Part shown: positions 1 to 56,520 of the stretch, one piece after another
How the letters are laid out: every line of letters starts with the position of its first letter
Numbering within the stretch: position 1 is the first letter of the stretch
Assembly: GCA_037039925.1 (NCBI GenBank)
Contig: JAXRKP010000315.1
Location: 97,501-161,500 of the forward strand
DNA from: Doris montereyensis
Taxonomy: Eukaryota > Mollusca > Gastropoda > Nudibranchia > Dorididae
Direction of reading: 5' to 3'
Length of the DNA: 64,000 bases
Translations under genes and position numbers: made by a program
The notes under the pieces: generated by a model
The model's database searches: none
Seen by the model: only the letters and a program-made list of their open reading frames with translations
Told to the model about the DNA's origin: nothing

Positions 1-870
1 ATGGGGAAGCTCAAGCCAGTAAATGTATCAATGCTTTCATTTGCCGATGATTTAGTTCTGTTTAGAAAATCAGAAAGGGACCTCCAGTCGAATATTAACA
101 TTATGAACAATGAACTAAATAAAAGAGGATTGAAAGTAAATGCATAGAAAACAAAAACAACGTTAGTAACTAGGGAAGCTAAAACACAAAATCTTAAATT
201 GGGGAGGGAGAATCTAGAACATGTTTACAGCTACAATTACCTAGGAGTACTGATTAACTCAGGAGGAAAACTAAGAGAATAAATCAGCCAGAGAATCCAA
301 AAGGCAAGTGCAATATATAACCATCTAGGATAGGCATTTGTAGGTAAACAAGAATTGTCAACAAAAAACCAAAATGGCAGTATACAACACAGTTTATTGT
401 CCTACTCTCCTCTATGGCAGCAAAATCTATATCTTAGACAGTAGAGAATATAGTAGAGTACATGCAGCGGAAATGAAATATCTAAGAAGAGTAGTAGGGG
501 AAACTAAACGAGACAAAATCAGAAACGCAACAATAAGAGATCAAACCAAAGCAGATGGCATATAAAAACTAAGATAGAAATAAATCAATTGAGATGGTTT
601 GGGCATGTAAACAGAATGAATGACATTAGAATAGCTAAATCAGTATACAGTGCTAAAGCCCGAAGTAAAAGACTAAAAGGCAGACCTCGGAGAATATGGG
701 AAGAAGATATAAAAGAGGCACTGAAGCATAGAAATTTAACTTTTTTGGAAGGAAACAGAAAATGCCAGGACAGGGCATCCTGGAGAAAGATCATCTTGGG
801 CATCTGGATTTATTTAGTCTTACATAATGGGTACGATTGGAAAGAAAGTCAAGTACCCAAAGAATAAATC
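1..870 (+). pseudogene. Degraded non-LTR retrotransposon (LINE), reverse transcriptase C-terminal part
   Basis: The first frame carries the catalytic FADD box of a reverse transcriptase palm at codons 15-18, then stops at 148-150 (TAG). The homology continues in other frames: 374-565 encodes the LLYGS..LDSREYSR region typical of LINE thumb and connection segments, and 589-867 encodes the MRWFGHVNRM and GRPRRIWEED motifs found near the C-terminus of many animal LINE polymerases. Several in-frame stops and at least two frame changes show it is dead. It runs off the left edge, so the 5' part is unseen. A second copy of the same family lies on the minus strand at 23600-24080. The clade (RTE-like or CR1/Jockey-like) is not certain. 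Confidence 0.8.
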
Positions 871-1417
871 TGCGATGAAGAGAAGCGTTTTTGATTTGTA
901 CTCTATTTTAGTAATCTTTCGATTAATATATGATGCTGAATCGTATTGAACCCGGATGAAAAATCAATTAAAAGTATTCTACAGAATTGTTTGGCTTGCC
1001 AATGTGAAATTAAACTTGTTCAGAAATAGCCGTATTGCATCCTTGTGTGCAAATTCCAACGGATCTTGGGTATACAATGCACGATTGCGCATTAACGTGA
1101 CCAATTCGTATGCTGTTACAAGAAAAACCCTTGTAACAATAGGTATTAAATTTGAAGGTTCACATTTGGAGAACAGTTTCATCTGTCGTTTGGTAGTTAA
1201 TTGTTTTTGATTCGGCTGTGCCTACCTCCCGGTTCCTCTTTTTGTTGGTTTAAATTTTGATACGTGTAAGCAATTTAGATGTTGTAAAATTTATGGTGGG
1301 GGCAAACGTTGTTTACCTTTCATGGTGTGTATCTCAGCAGCAGTGTACGTGAAGGCACTTAATTGCTGAGTCATGGTGTGGAATTGGCGAGAAGACGCTT
1401 GGTTGTTTGGTATCTAG
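871..1417. other. Spacer without recognised content
   Basis: AT-rich sequence between the LINE relic and the minisatellite. Short open frames on both strands here (around 956-1210) show no domain, no splice context and no relation to anything I recognise. Confidence 0.5.
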
Positions 1418-4270
1418 TATCCACTGTTGATTTGATGAAATGTCTAGTATCCACTGTTGGCTTGATGAAATGTCTAGTATCCACTGTTGGTTTGATGAAA
1501 TGTCTAGTATCCACTGTTGGTTTGATGAAATTTCTAGTATCCACTGTTGATTTGATGAAATGTCTAGTATCCACTGTTGATTTGATGAAATGTCTAGTAT
1601 CCACTGTTGGTTTGATGAAATGTCTAGTATCCCCTGTTGGTTTGATGAAATGTCTAGTATCCACTGTTGGTTTGATGAAATGTCTAGTATCCACTGTTGA
1701 TTTGATGAAATGTCTAGTATCCATTGTTGATTTGATGAAATGTCTAGTATCCACTGTTGATTTGATGAAATGTCTAGTATCCACTGTTGATTTGATGAAA
1801 TGTCTAGTATCCACTGTTGGTTTGATGAAATGTCTAGTATCCACTGTTGATTTGATGAAATGTCTAGTATCCACTGTTGATTTGATGAAATGTCTAGTAT
1901 CCACTGTTGGTTTGATGAAATGTCTAGTATCCCCTGTTGGTTTGATGAAATGTCTAGTATCCACTGTTGGTTTGATGAAATGTCTATAATCCACTGTTAA
2001 TTTGATGAAATGTCTAGTATCCATTGTTGATTTGATGAAATGTCTAGTATCCACTGTTGGTTTGATGAAATGTCTAGTATCCCCTGTTGGTTTGATGAAA
2101 TGTCTAGTATCCACTGTTGGTTTGATGAAATGTCTAGTATCCATTGTTGGTTTGATGAAATGTCTAGTATCCACTGTTGGTTTGATGAAATGTCTGGTAT
2201 CCACTGTTGGTTTGATGAAATGTCTAGTATCCATTGTTGATTTGATGAAATGTCTAGTATCCACTGTTGGTTTGATGAAATGTCTAATATCCATTGTTGA
2301 TTTGATGAAATGTCTAGTATCCATTGTTGATTTGATGAAATGTCTAGTATCCCCTGTTGGTTTGATGAAATGTCTAGTATCCACTGTTGGTTTGAGGTAA
2401 TGTCTAGTATCCACTGTTGGTTTGAGGTAATATTTAGTATCCGGTGTTGGTTTGATGTAATGTTTAGTATCTTCTGTTGGTTTGAGGTAATGTCTAGTAT
2501 CCCCTGTTGGTTTGATGAAATGTCTAGTATCCACTGTTGATTTGATGAAATGTCTAGTATCCACTGTTGGTTTGATGAAATGTCTAGTATCCCCTGTTGG
2601 TTTGATGAAATGTCTAGTATCCACTGTTGGTTTGATGAAATGTCTAGTATCCACTGTTGGTTTGATGAAATGTCTAGTATCCACTGTTGGTTTGATGTAA
2701 TGTTTAGTATCTTCTGTTGGTTTGAGGTAATATTTAGTATCCAGTGTTGGTTTGACGTAATGTTTAGTATCTTCTGTTGGTTTGAGGTACTATTTAGTAT
2801 CCACTGTTGGTTTGATCTAATGTTTAGTATCTTCTGTTGGTTTGAGGAAATGTCTAGTATCCACTGTTGGTTTAAGGTAATGTCTAGTGTCCACTGTTGG
2901 TTTGAGGTAATGTCTTAAGTGTCCACTGTTGGTTTGATGTAATATCTTAAGTGTCCACTGTTGGTTTAAGGTAATGTCTAGTGTCCACTGTTGGTTTAAG
3001 GTAATGTCTAGTGTCCACTGTTGGTTTAAGGTAATGTCTAGTGTCCACTGTTGGTTTGAGGTAATGTCTTAAATGTCCACTGTTGGTTTGAGGTAACGTC
3101 TTAAGTGTCCACTGTTGGTTTAAGGTAATGTCTAGTATCCATTGTTTGGTCGAAAGAAATATCTAGTATCCACTGTTGGGTTAAGGTAATGTCTTAAGTG
3201 TCCACTGTTGGTTTAAGGTAATGTCTAGTATCCATTGTTTGGTCGAAAGAAATATCTAGTATCCACTGTTGGGTTAAGGTAATGTCTTAAGTGTCCACTG
3301 TTGGTTTAAAGTAATGTCTAGTATCCACTGTTGGTTTAAAGTAATGTCTAGTATCCACTGTTGGTTTAAAGTAATATCTAGTATCCACTGTTGGTTTAAA
3401 GTAATGTCTAGTATCCACTGTTGGGTTAAGGTAATGTCTTAAGTGTCCACTGTTGGTTTAAAGAAATATCTAGTATCCACTGTTTGTTTGAGGTAATGTC
3501 TTAAGTGTCCACTGTTGGTTTAAAGTAATATCTAGTATCCACTGTTGGTTTAAAGTAATGTCTAGTATCCACTGTTGGGTTAAGGTAATGTCTTAAGTGT
3601 CCACTGTTGGTTTAAAGTAATATCTAGTATCCACTGTTGGTTTGAGGTAATGTCTTAAGTGTCCACTGTTGGTTTAAAGTAATATCTAGTATCCACTGTT
3701 GGTTTAAAGTAATATCTAGTATCCACTGTTGGGTTAAGGTAATGTCTTAAGTGTCCACTGTTGGTTTAAAGTAATATCTATTATCCACTGTTGGTTTGAG
3801 GTAATGTCTTAAGTGTCCACTGTTGGTTTAAAGTAATATCTAGTATCCACTGTTGGTTTAAAGAAATATCTAGTATCCACTGTTGGTTTGAGGTAATGTC
3901 TTAAGTGTCCAATGTTGGTTTGAGGCAATGTCTTAAGTGTCCCCTGTTGGTTTGTAGTAATGTCTAGTATCCATTGTTGGGTGTGAGGAAATGTCTAGTA
4001 TCCACTGTTGGGTGTGAGGAAATGTCTAGTATCCATTGTTGGGTGTGAGGAAATGTCTAGTATCCACTGTTGGTTTGTAGTAATGTCTAGTATCCATTGT
4101 TGGGTGTGAGGAAATGTCTAGTATCCACTGTTGGGTGTGAGGAAATGTCTAGTATCCACTGTTTGGTGTGAGGAAATGTCTAGTATCCACTGTTGGGTGT
4201 GAGGAAATGTCTAGTATCCATTGTTGGGTGTGAGGAAATGTCTAGTATCCACTGTTGGTTTGAGGAAATC
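1418..4270. repeat. 30-bp minisatellite array, about 2.85 kb (roughly 90 units)
   Basis: Head-to-tail 30-bp units built around TAGTATCCACTGTTGGTTTG with a GATGAAATGTC linker. From 1418 to about 2400 units are almost uniform, with substitutions confined mainly to three positions. From about 2400 the linker changes to GAGGTAATGTC. After about 2900, units with an extra TTAAG alternate with standard ones, and from about 3960 units carry GGGTGTGAGG. A 90-100 bp higher-order block with TTTGGTCGAAAG is duplicated at 3140-3290. Because the unit is 10 codons and lacks stops in several frames, both strands stay open for hundreds of codons. I regard that as a by-product of unit length, not coding. Confidence 0.95.
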
Positions 4271-4274
4271 TTCA

Positions 4275-5719
4275 CACCTTTTCTTTCCGTCTCCTGGTTC
4301 TTCCTGTTCCAACGAAAAATGGTAATGTGGGAGTTAGTGTTTGTTTGATGTACCTCTAGGTAGCTGAGCTCATGATCGATGTTGGTTTCTGTAACATCTA
4401 GTCGTGTATACCGATCATGTGCTAAAGCAGTTTTGCATGAACTGGGGACATTTTAACAGCTTGTTTGCTTTGGCATAATGGACAAGTTGCATTGTTTACC
4501 TTTCTTCACTTTATCAAGTTTGCAATTGAGGGCAAGAGGTCAAACATTGATCGGATTATGAAACATATCCCGGAGTCATTTGCTACAAATCGTTCCAGGT
4601 GTAGCTCCTCTGCAAGGTGTTTTCCCGTGTCGGCCACATGCCTTGCTGGGACTGTCGGACTACTTTCTGAATTCGCTTAGTGTCCTCTCCCACCTTACTT
4701 CTTGGATGATCATTTTCTCTTTTCTTTGGCTTCCGTATTTGACCACTATTTTGTTTTAGATGTTCCTAGCCCTACACGGTTATTCTGCGTGTGTCAGATT
4801 ACTTCCTTCATCTTCAAGCAATCTCAGACTGCTTTTACTGCGTCGGCCACTTTCCATTTACTTCAAGTACTGAGCTGTGGCTGAACTTATCTCACCACCA
4901 ATTCATCGAAATCTTCAAGTATCGCTAACAGCCTTGCTTTTCATACCTAATATTCTTCAACTAATTTTTGTTTTTATTAAGTAGCTGAAAGTTTGTTTAC
5001 CGGCAGTAAATTGCCACATTTGAAAGACAGAGTGTCACACCAAACCGCTTCCCATATAAGTGTTCATCTTGATTTCAATTGTTTCGACAGCTGCAGTGGT
5101 ACAGAATGTGTCTTCTACCAGGAAGGGCCATACGAATTTGGGAATCAACATGAACTGGAGACACAAAACTATATTTTCCTTGGAGACCACATACTATGTC
5201 GATTCTTTTCAATCTCTCCTTGGCTGCCTCTTAAAGTTCGTTTGATCTCCTTGTATCTGTGAGTATCGTATCCTACCGTCTGTGTATACTCATGACTGGC
5301 TCTACGGCAAGTATTCCTGGTGCCATATTGAGAATGAGATATTCTCGGTTTGCTTTTCCTGTATGACTAGAAAGATATCAGGATTTCTTAGGGTTGAACT
5401 TAGATTTACATCAGCTCTCCAAGTCCATACATTTGCTTCAGTATTCTATGCGTTTCATATTCTTGAGAAGGCAGAACTGCTGTGTCATCCATGGATGCCT
5501 TTAATGGAGGCATTTGACACTCACTTCCAAGAATTGCGGGACTTGCAACGGCTTCACCTGCCTTCAGAATGACTTACATTACTAGAAAAAACAGTATGTG
5601 AGAGAGTGTGCATCCCATTGCAATGCCAACTTCTAACTTTTCCCAGTCAGTTGTAAAACCCTTGTGGAGAATTTCATTTCAAATGCTTGGAATCTGTGTT
5701 CCATCATCCCACGGATGTG
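4275..5719. other. Single-copy-looking spacer, nothing recognised
   Basis: Mixed-composition sequence with only short open frames of 60-96 codons (for example 4465-4680 and 5282-5572). I found no splice-bounded homology, RNA gene or repeat seen elsewhere in the window. Confidence 0.4.
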
Positions 5720-6002
5720 GTGTCGGTGGCCGAGCAGTTAGGCTAACGAACTGGGCATCATGAGACTCTGAGTTAGTATCCTAGCAAAGAGAGGTCCGGC
5801 GTTGTGTTTCTTGGGAAATACACGCATGTTCCTCACTCTACCCAGGTGTAAATGGGTACAAGCACTAACTTGGGAGTAAAAGCCTGCGTCAGATTAGCGC
5901 CTTGCCCAGGAGGTGATTATTATCACCTGTTCTGCTTCACGCCATTGAAAGCGAGATAAGCTCCAGCTCTATGAGCTGTAATAATATTGAAGGAACTTTT
6001 AC
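5720..6002 (+). repeat. Family F tRNA-derived SINE, copy 1
   Basis: Head reads GTGTCGGTGGCCGAGCAGTT, like a Leu/Ser-type tRNA A-box region, followed by a degenerate B-box, a body with ACCCAGGTGTAAATGGGTAC, and a 3' part with GGAGGTGATTATTATCACC and TGAAGGAACTTT. The same order recurs at 36875-37150 and 47505-47810 on the same strand and at 31540-31812 and 46310-46600 on the opposite strand. That recurrence supports a dispersed SINE rather than a functional tRNA gene. Confidence 0.85.
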
Positions 6003-6270
6003 CCGTGGAAGTTGGTTGGAACATGGTAAATGCTAAATGCGAACTGAATCATCCGGCGTGGTACAGATCCGTATGCGTTGGCAAAAACCAACCAGATCAC
6101 ATCAATTTCTAGTTTGTTTCCCTTTTTCAAAATTATAATTTTGACCTTTGAATCGCCTTCCGTGTCATTGCAGAGTGCTCTAGGCACTTATGGAAGTCCG
6201 GATTACTTCCCTTTTTAACAGTCGTATCGATGTATTCGTTACTGAGCATGTTTTTTTGTTTTATTTTTTT

Positions 6271-7166
6271 TTATATAGACATTTTTAACCACTACCATTG
6301 TACTTGGCATGTCTAAATAAGCTGATTTTTTTTTTTTTATCATATGGTTGCCATGGGAACGATGCCATCTTGAATTTATAATTTGAAAATAACAACTTCA
6401 TTTCAAATAGGCTTTTTTAGTTATAAATAAAATTGGCTATAACTTTGCACACACGTTATTTGGCTCACCCAGTAGCTTTTTTAGATGAATGAAACGGTTT
6501 TCATTTTATTAATTTTTTGAAAATGCTTATAGCAACCTTTTCAATTTTTGGCAAATTTAATCACGCAAAAATTCGTTCTGCAACACTTTGAGGAGATATC
6601 GAAAAAAGCTACTGGACGAAATTTTTAATTTTATTTTATAGATGTTATATACCAAATTTGGGGGCAATCGGGCTATAACTTTTAAAAAGTAGGTCGCATA
6701 TCCTGTCAAAAAGTAAAATTTTTCCCGTTATTTCAATGTTTTTCGCATATAAACCTATAAAAGAATAATATAATACATTGAAATATCATAAATCCTGAGA
6801 GGCTATCAGATACTTCAAGTCGACCCTATTTCAATTGCTCCAGATCCCTTATGTCAGGATGGCATTTTTCTTATAACAGGTGCGCAGAATGTTTCCCGTA
6901 ATATTCGGCAGATCTTAGCTAATATTGATAATAAATAATCAAAAGAAGATTCTTCCAATAGCGTACTTTGTGTTAATTAAAATGAGTACCAACTTGATAT
7001 ACATTAGACAAAATTTCCGGCTTTTATAGTACAGCTGATGTGTTGAAGGTTAGGCCGGTATCATTTCTAAAAAGATCGTATAAAATGAAAAATTCGATGC
7101 TGAGCCTTTGTTATGGCATGAATGCTCTATTCAGTAGTGTAACAAAAAGAGTTTGTCCCATTTGTG

Positions 7167-7167
<1 letters not shown>
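6271..7167 (+). repeat. Family E dispersed element, copy 1 (interrupted)
   Basis: Starts near ACCACTACCATTGTACTTGG and runs about 0.9 kb. Closely related to 18500-19380 in the same orientation and to 29505-30190 and 31836-32620 in reverse. Conserved landmarks include GAGAGGCTATCAGATACTTC and TTCTTATAACAGGTGCG. It has no open frame of note, so it is nonautonomous or a fragment. The 3' end stops at the TAG microsatellite and resumes at about 9037 (GTGGTAAAACTGCCTTCTCA), so the intervening 1.87 kb is a later insertion. Confidence 0.8.
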
Positions 7168-7424
<257 letters not shown>

Positions 7425-7429
7425 TCGTG

Positions 7430-9036
7430 TGACTACATCTCTAGATTGAAGCGGTCAATGCATTTTTGAATTCTTCGCCGCATTTTATGACTGTTTTGAA
7501 TCCTTCATGTAGTCGTATTGCAGGGTATTGTAGAACTATGGGGTCGGTGGTCTCTGCTTTTTCGTGACATTGAGAGCAAACTGGCGAATCTCTCAGCTGC
7601 CATCTGTGCATATTATGTGATGTTCTGGTATGCCCAGTCAATAATCGGTTTGAGCTGACCCAGTATTTTCTTTCCGTGTCTAAGCCTGGAAGCCTAGAGG
7701 TTGGATCATCGATCAGTTGGCCACCTTGAGGGGAGTCATTTTTCCACTCTCTTTTCTACTGGTCATTTAGATCGATCGTATCTGGATTGTTCTGACTGAT
7801 CAAATGGTTTCCTTGATCGAAGTCTTAATGTTTTTGGAGCATCGTTAAAGATTCGTGTCAGAGGGATGTTGTCTGGTGCGGTTTTATTCTTTTAATTGTT
7901 TTTTGATTGGCTTCTTCTCTCCGTAAATGAGGCGGGGGATGGCGCTCAGGGTGGGGAGCAACTGTGTCGGTGTAGATTTCAGACAGCCTGTTATAGTCCT
8001 CATGGACTCCCGTAATTTTGCATCAACTAAGTCGGTGTGCGAGCTTCGTGTCCATACAGGGACGCAATATTCCGCGACGCTATAACAGAGGTATTATTCT
8101 GTCTAGTAGCTTGTATAGACAGATGAGAAGGGAGATGGGTCTATGTACGGTGTTATTCTTGTCAGTATTATTCTGTCTAGTAGCTTGTATAGACAGATGA
8201 GAAGGAGATGGGTCTATGTACGGTGTTATTCTTGTCAGTATTATTCTGTCTAGTAGCTTGTATAGACAGCTGAGAAGGGAGATGGGTCTATGTACGGTGT
8301 TATTCTTGTCAGTATTATTCTGTCTCGTAGCTTGTATTGACAGCTGAGAAGGGAGATGGGTCTATGTACGGTGTTATTCTTGTCAGTATTATTCTGTCTA
8401 GTAGCTTGTATAGACAGATGAGAAGGAGATGGGTCTATGTACGGTGTTATTCTTGTCAGTATTATTCTGTCTAGTAGCTTGTGTAGACAGCTGAGAAGGG
8501 AGATGGGTCTATGTACGGTGTTATTCTTGTCAGTATTATTCTGTCCAGTAGCTTGTATAGACAGATGAGAAGGGAGATGGGTCTACACCTTGATGGATCT
8601 GTCGCTGGTTTGCCTAGTTTGAGGATTGCTACTACTTTTGCATGTTTCCATGTTTGTGGAAATGTGCCTCTATCAATTATTTCTGTCATGGTGTTCGCCA
8701 GCCACTCCGTTGCACCGTGTTCAAGATGTGTTATCATATCTGGATAGATGCTGTCAATACCAGCCGCTTTACGGTTTAGATGCAGTTCTTGTTTGTTGAC
8801 TTTCTGAGTTGAGCTCTTTTATGGTTTGCCAGGCATGGCGGCTGGATCGACTAAGATCTAAATTTTTAGCAACTTCTATCCAACGCTCTTTTCGGTTATT
8901 ATGTAGCGAGTCTAGGCGTTTTTCTGCTTTGTTTTGGTCTTGAGATGTTTCAAACTCTTTTAACAGGTTTTTTTACTATGCTCTGACCAGCAGGGTATGT
9001 ATTCCTTACGGAAACCTCTAGGTATGTGCTTTTTTT
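7430..9036 (-). pseudogene. Degraded LINE (Jockey/I-like reverse transcriptase) with internal tandem expansion
   Basis: Read on the minus strand. 8790-8590 encodes reverse transcriptase finger/palm motifs (NRKAAGIDSIYPDMI, KHAKVVAILK, RCRPISLL). Then comes a 74-bp tandem array (8086-8590) made from the adjacent ITPYIDPSP-coding sequence. 8085-7905 corresponds to a connection segment also present at 9510-9342. 7641-7441 encodes a C-terminal TGHTRTSHNMHRW..CSQC segment typical of this LINE group. Stops and frame changes make it non-functional. Most of the palm between these pieces is missing. It is inserted in a family E repeat. Confidence 0.8.
8086..8590. repeat. 74-bp tandem array inside the LINE
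   Basis: Nearly seven head-to-tail units of 73-74 bp, each containing TCTAGTAGCTTGTATAGACA and GGAGATGGGTCTATGTACGG. One-base length differences shift the frame between units. The unit matches LINE coding sequence around the ITPYID motif. Confidence 0.9.
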
Positions 9037-9171
9037 GTGTGTGGTAAAACTGCCTTCTCAGGACCCGCTCCACCCCCTCCCCCCTACCCCTTTAAAGCCA
9101 AAATTGAATTAATGTTTTAGGTTCATTCAAAATATGCGCGCTGTCAAGAATTGAGTTGGTCAGTCATTGTG

Positions 9172-9341
9172 AAGAAGAAGAAGAAGAAGAAGAAGAAGAA
9201 GAAGAAGAAGAAGAAGAAGAAGAAGAAGAAGAAGAAGAAGAAGAAGAAGAAGAAGAAGAAGAAGAAGAAGAAGAAGAAGAAGAAGAAGAAGAAGAAGAAG
9301 AAGAAAAAAGAAGAAGAAGAAGAGGAGGAGGAGGAGGAGTA
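9172..9341. repeat. (GAA)n microsatellite ending in (GAG)n
   Basis: About 45 AAG/GAA units followed by AGG units. It abuts another copy of the LINE connection segment (9342-9566, minus). Confidence 0.95.
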
Positions 9342-9566
9342 ATGAGGCGGGGGGGCGCTCAGGGTGGGGAGCAACTGTGTCGGTGTAGATTTCAGACAGC
9401 CTGTTATAGTCCTCGTGGACTCCCGTAATTTTGCATCAACTAAGTCGGTGTGCGAGCTTCTTGTCCACACAGGGGCGCAGTATTCTGCAACGCTATAACA
9501 GAGGGCTAGTGCTGATGTTCTTAATACTACCGGTGATGCTCCCCTGGTTGTTCCAGCCAGTTTCAT
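9342..9566 (-). pseudogene. LINE fragment (reverse transcriptase connection segment)
   Basis: The minus frame encodes VVLRTSALALCYSVAEYCAP followed by LRESTRTITGCLKS, characteristic of the segment downstream of the reverse transcriptase in Jockey/I-like elements. 9342-9510 repeats 7920-8090 at the nucleotide level. Truncated on both sides by microsatellites. Confidence 0.8.
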
Positions 9567-9582
9567 CAGAAGACAATTTCTC

Positions 9583-9583
<1 letters not shown>

Positions 9584-9680
<97 letters not shown>

Positions 9681-9712
9681 ATAATAGTAATAGTAATAGT
9701 AGTAGCAGTAAA
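9584..9712. repeat. (TAG)n microsatellite
   Basis: About 40 TAG units grading into AATAG and AGC variants. It abuts the 3' end of a minus-strand family H SINE, where it reads (CTA)n on the SINE's own strand. Confidence 0.95.
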
Positions 9713-9919
9713 GACAAACAGTGAGGCAAGGGGCATGTCGGAAGATAATGTAATGACACAAAATAATATGAAAGCCCCATGGGAACAAAGACGAGACAAA
9801 CACAAGGAATAGACAAAATCCTGGCCACCATGGGGGTCGAACCCGCTACCTCTGCGTCGGCACCCATCGCCTTGCCATGAAAAGGAAGCGTGCTGCCAAC
9901 CAAGCTAGCTACGCTCCCT
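9713..9919 (-). repeat. Family H tRNA-like SINE, left arm of a palindrome
   Basis: On the minus strand the head reads GGAGCGTAGCTAGCTTGG with an A-box-like GTTGGCAGCACGC and a B-box-like GGTTCGACCCC, followed by GTGGCCAGGATTTTG and TTGTGTCATTACATT. A second copy starts 11 nt away in opposite orientation, and a third lies at 59042-59250 (minus). Copies 1 and 3 share a 3' extension of about 45 nt ending in GTTTGTCTTTA and a (TAC)n-type tail. Confidence 0.85.
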
Positions 9920-9930
9920 TTACACCATTT

Positions 9931-10112
9931 AGGGAGCGTAGTTGGCTTGGTTGGTAGCACGCTTTTTTTTCATGGCGAGGCGATGGGTGCCGACGCAGAG
10001 GTCGCGGGTTCGATCACCATATGGTGGCCAGGATTTTTTTCTGTCTATTTCTTGTGTTTGTCTCGTCTTTGTTCCTATGAGGCTTTCATATTATCTTGTG
10101 TCATTACATGAA
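9931..10112 (+). repeat. Family H tRNA-like SINE, right arm of a palindrome
   Basis: Head AGGGAGCGTAGTTGGCTTGG, B-box GGTTCGATCAC, body with GTGGCCAGGATTTTTTTC. It mirrors 9720-9919 with scattered mismatches. It lacks the last 45 nt of the family and instead meets a (TAG)n tract whose sense is opposite to the tail of copies 1 and 3. Confidence 0.85.
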
Positions 10113-10113
10113 C

Positions 10114-10198
<85 letters not shown>

Positions 10199-10205
10199 CG
10201 TAGTC

Positions 10206-10273
<68 letters not shown>

Positions 10274-10295
10274 TGTGATGATGATGATGATGATG

Positions 10296-10358
<63 letters not shown>

Positions 10359-10400
10359 TAATAATAATAAAATAATAATAATAATAATGATAATATATAT
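10113..10400. repeat. Compound (TAG)n (GAT)n (AAT)n microsatellite
   Basis: About 50 TAG units, then seven GAT units at about 10275-10296, then about 35 AAT units with one-base slips near 10357-10370. Confidence 0.95.
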
Positions 10401-10418
10401 AGTAATAGGAAGGAGCGA

Positions 10419-10503
10419 CAATAAGTGACAACTCTACTAATAAAGACAGAACAAACACGTATATTTGTTCTGTCTTTATTAGTGGAGTTGTCACTTATTG
10501 TCA
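10419..10503. repeat. Short near-perfect palindrome
   Basis: Left arm ACAATAAGTGACAACTC through CAGAACAAA and right arm its reverse complement, about 38 nt each with a single T/C difference, separated by about eight bases. It would fold into a long cruciform or RNA hairpin. It sits at the end of the AAT tract and just before INTS2. Could be a tiny fold-back element. Confidence 0.85.
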
Positions 10504-10509
10504 TATTTC

Positions 10510-10905
10510 GCCTAATATATGTAGTAGTAACCTAGTAGAAGTAGTAATAGTAGTAGTTATTGTTATTGTCTCGTATCCACATTTATTTCCTCTTTTTTAT
10601 TTTATTTTATATTTTTGAGCCGTTGACATTCTCATCCCTTGTTGATTTTTTTACAAACTTTGCTGGAAGAAAGTAAACACTGCGAAGTGAAGAGTTCCCA
10701 TTTAAATCAGTGGAAAATTCAATCTCCATGACGGAATCTTTTTCTTACTAAGAATGTCTACGTACCCTTGGTCTTCTTCATCTACTTTTAGGTTCTAGAT
10801 CTATTATGGATTGATAAAAATGATTTCAAATTCCTGTAAGTAGCCGATGTCATTTTGGCATAACTTGACTTTCTGGAAGAAACACAAACACTACAATCTA
10901 CAATA
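10510..10905 (+). promoter_or_regulatory. INTS2: 5' flank and 5' UTR of INTS2 (boundaries not determinable)
   Basis: Roughly 400 bp of non-repetitive sequence between the palindrome and the INTS2 start codon. I see no convincing TATA box or initiator, so the transcription start cannot be placed. The ATG is in the context ACAATAATGGCT, acceptable for an animal start. Confidence 0.4.
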
Positions 10906-56355
<45,450 letters not shown>

Positions 56356-56409
56356 ATGGATATGGAGAGAGAGAGAAAGAATAAAAGAGAGAGAGAGAGA
56401 GAGAGAGAG

Positions 56410-56470
<61 letters not shown>

Positions 56471-56520
56471 ATCAATTTGAGTCAAAGATGTGTTGTTTTA
56501 ATAATAAAATGTTGATAAAA
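56356..56520 (+). other. INTS2: INTS2 3' UTR with (GA)n and candidate poly(A) signal
   Basis: A (GA)n tract at about 56363-56467 begins ten bases after the stop codon. AATAAA at 56503-56508 is the first canonical polyadenylation signal. The transcript end itself cannot be read from sequence. Confidence 0.6.

Noticed and set aside
1371..2684. 437-codon minus-strand open frame made of DTRHFIKPTV repeats
   Set aside because: It is the 30-bp minisatellite read in frame. Unit length is divisible by three, the opposite strand is equally open, and unit differences are mostly nonsynonymous.
9144..9566. 140-codon minus frame as an intact gene
   Set aside because: Only its first half is LINE coding sequence; the rest is Ser and Phe encoded by GAG/GAA repeats.
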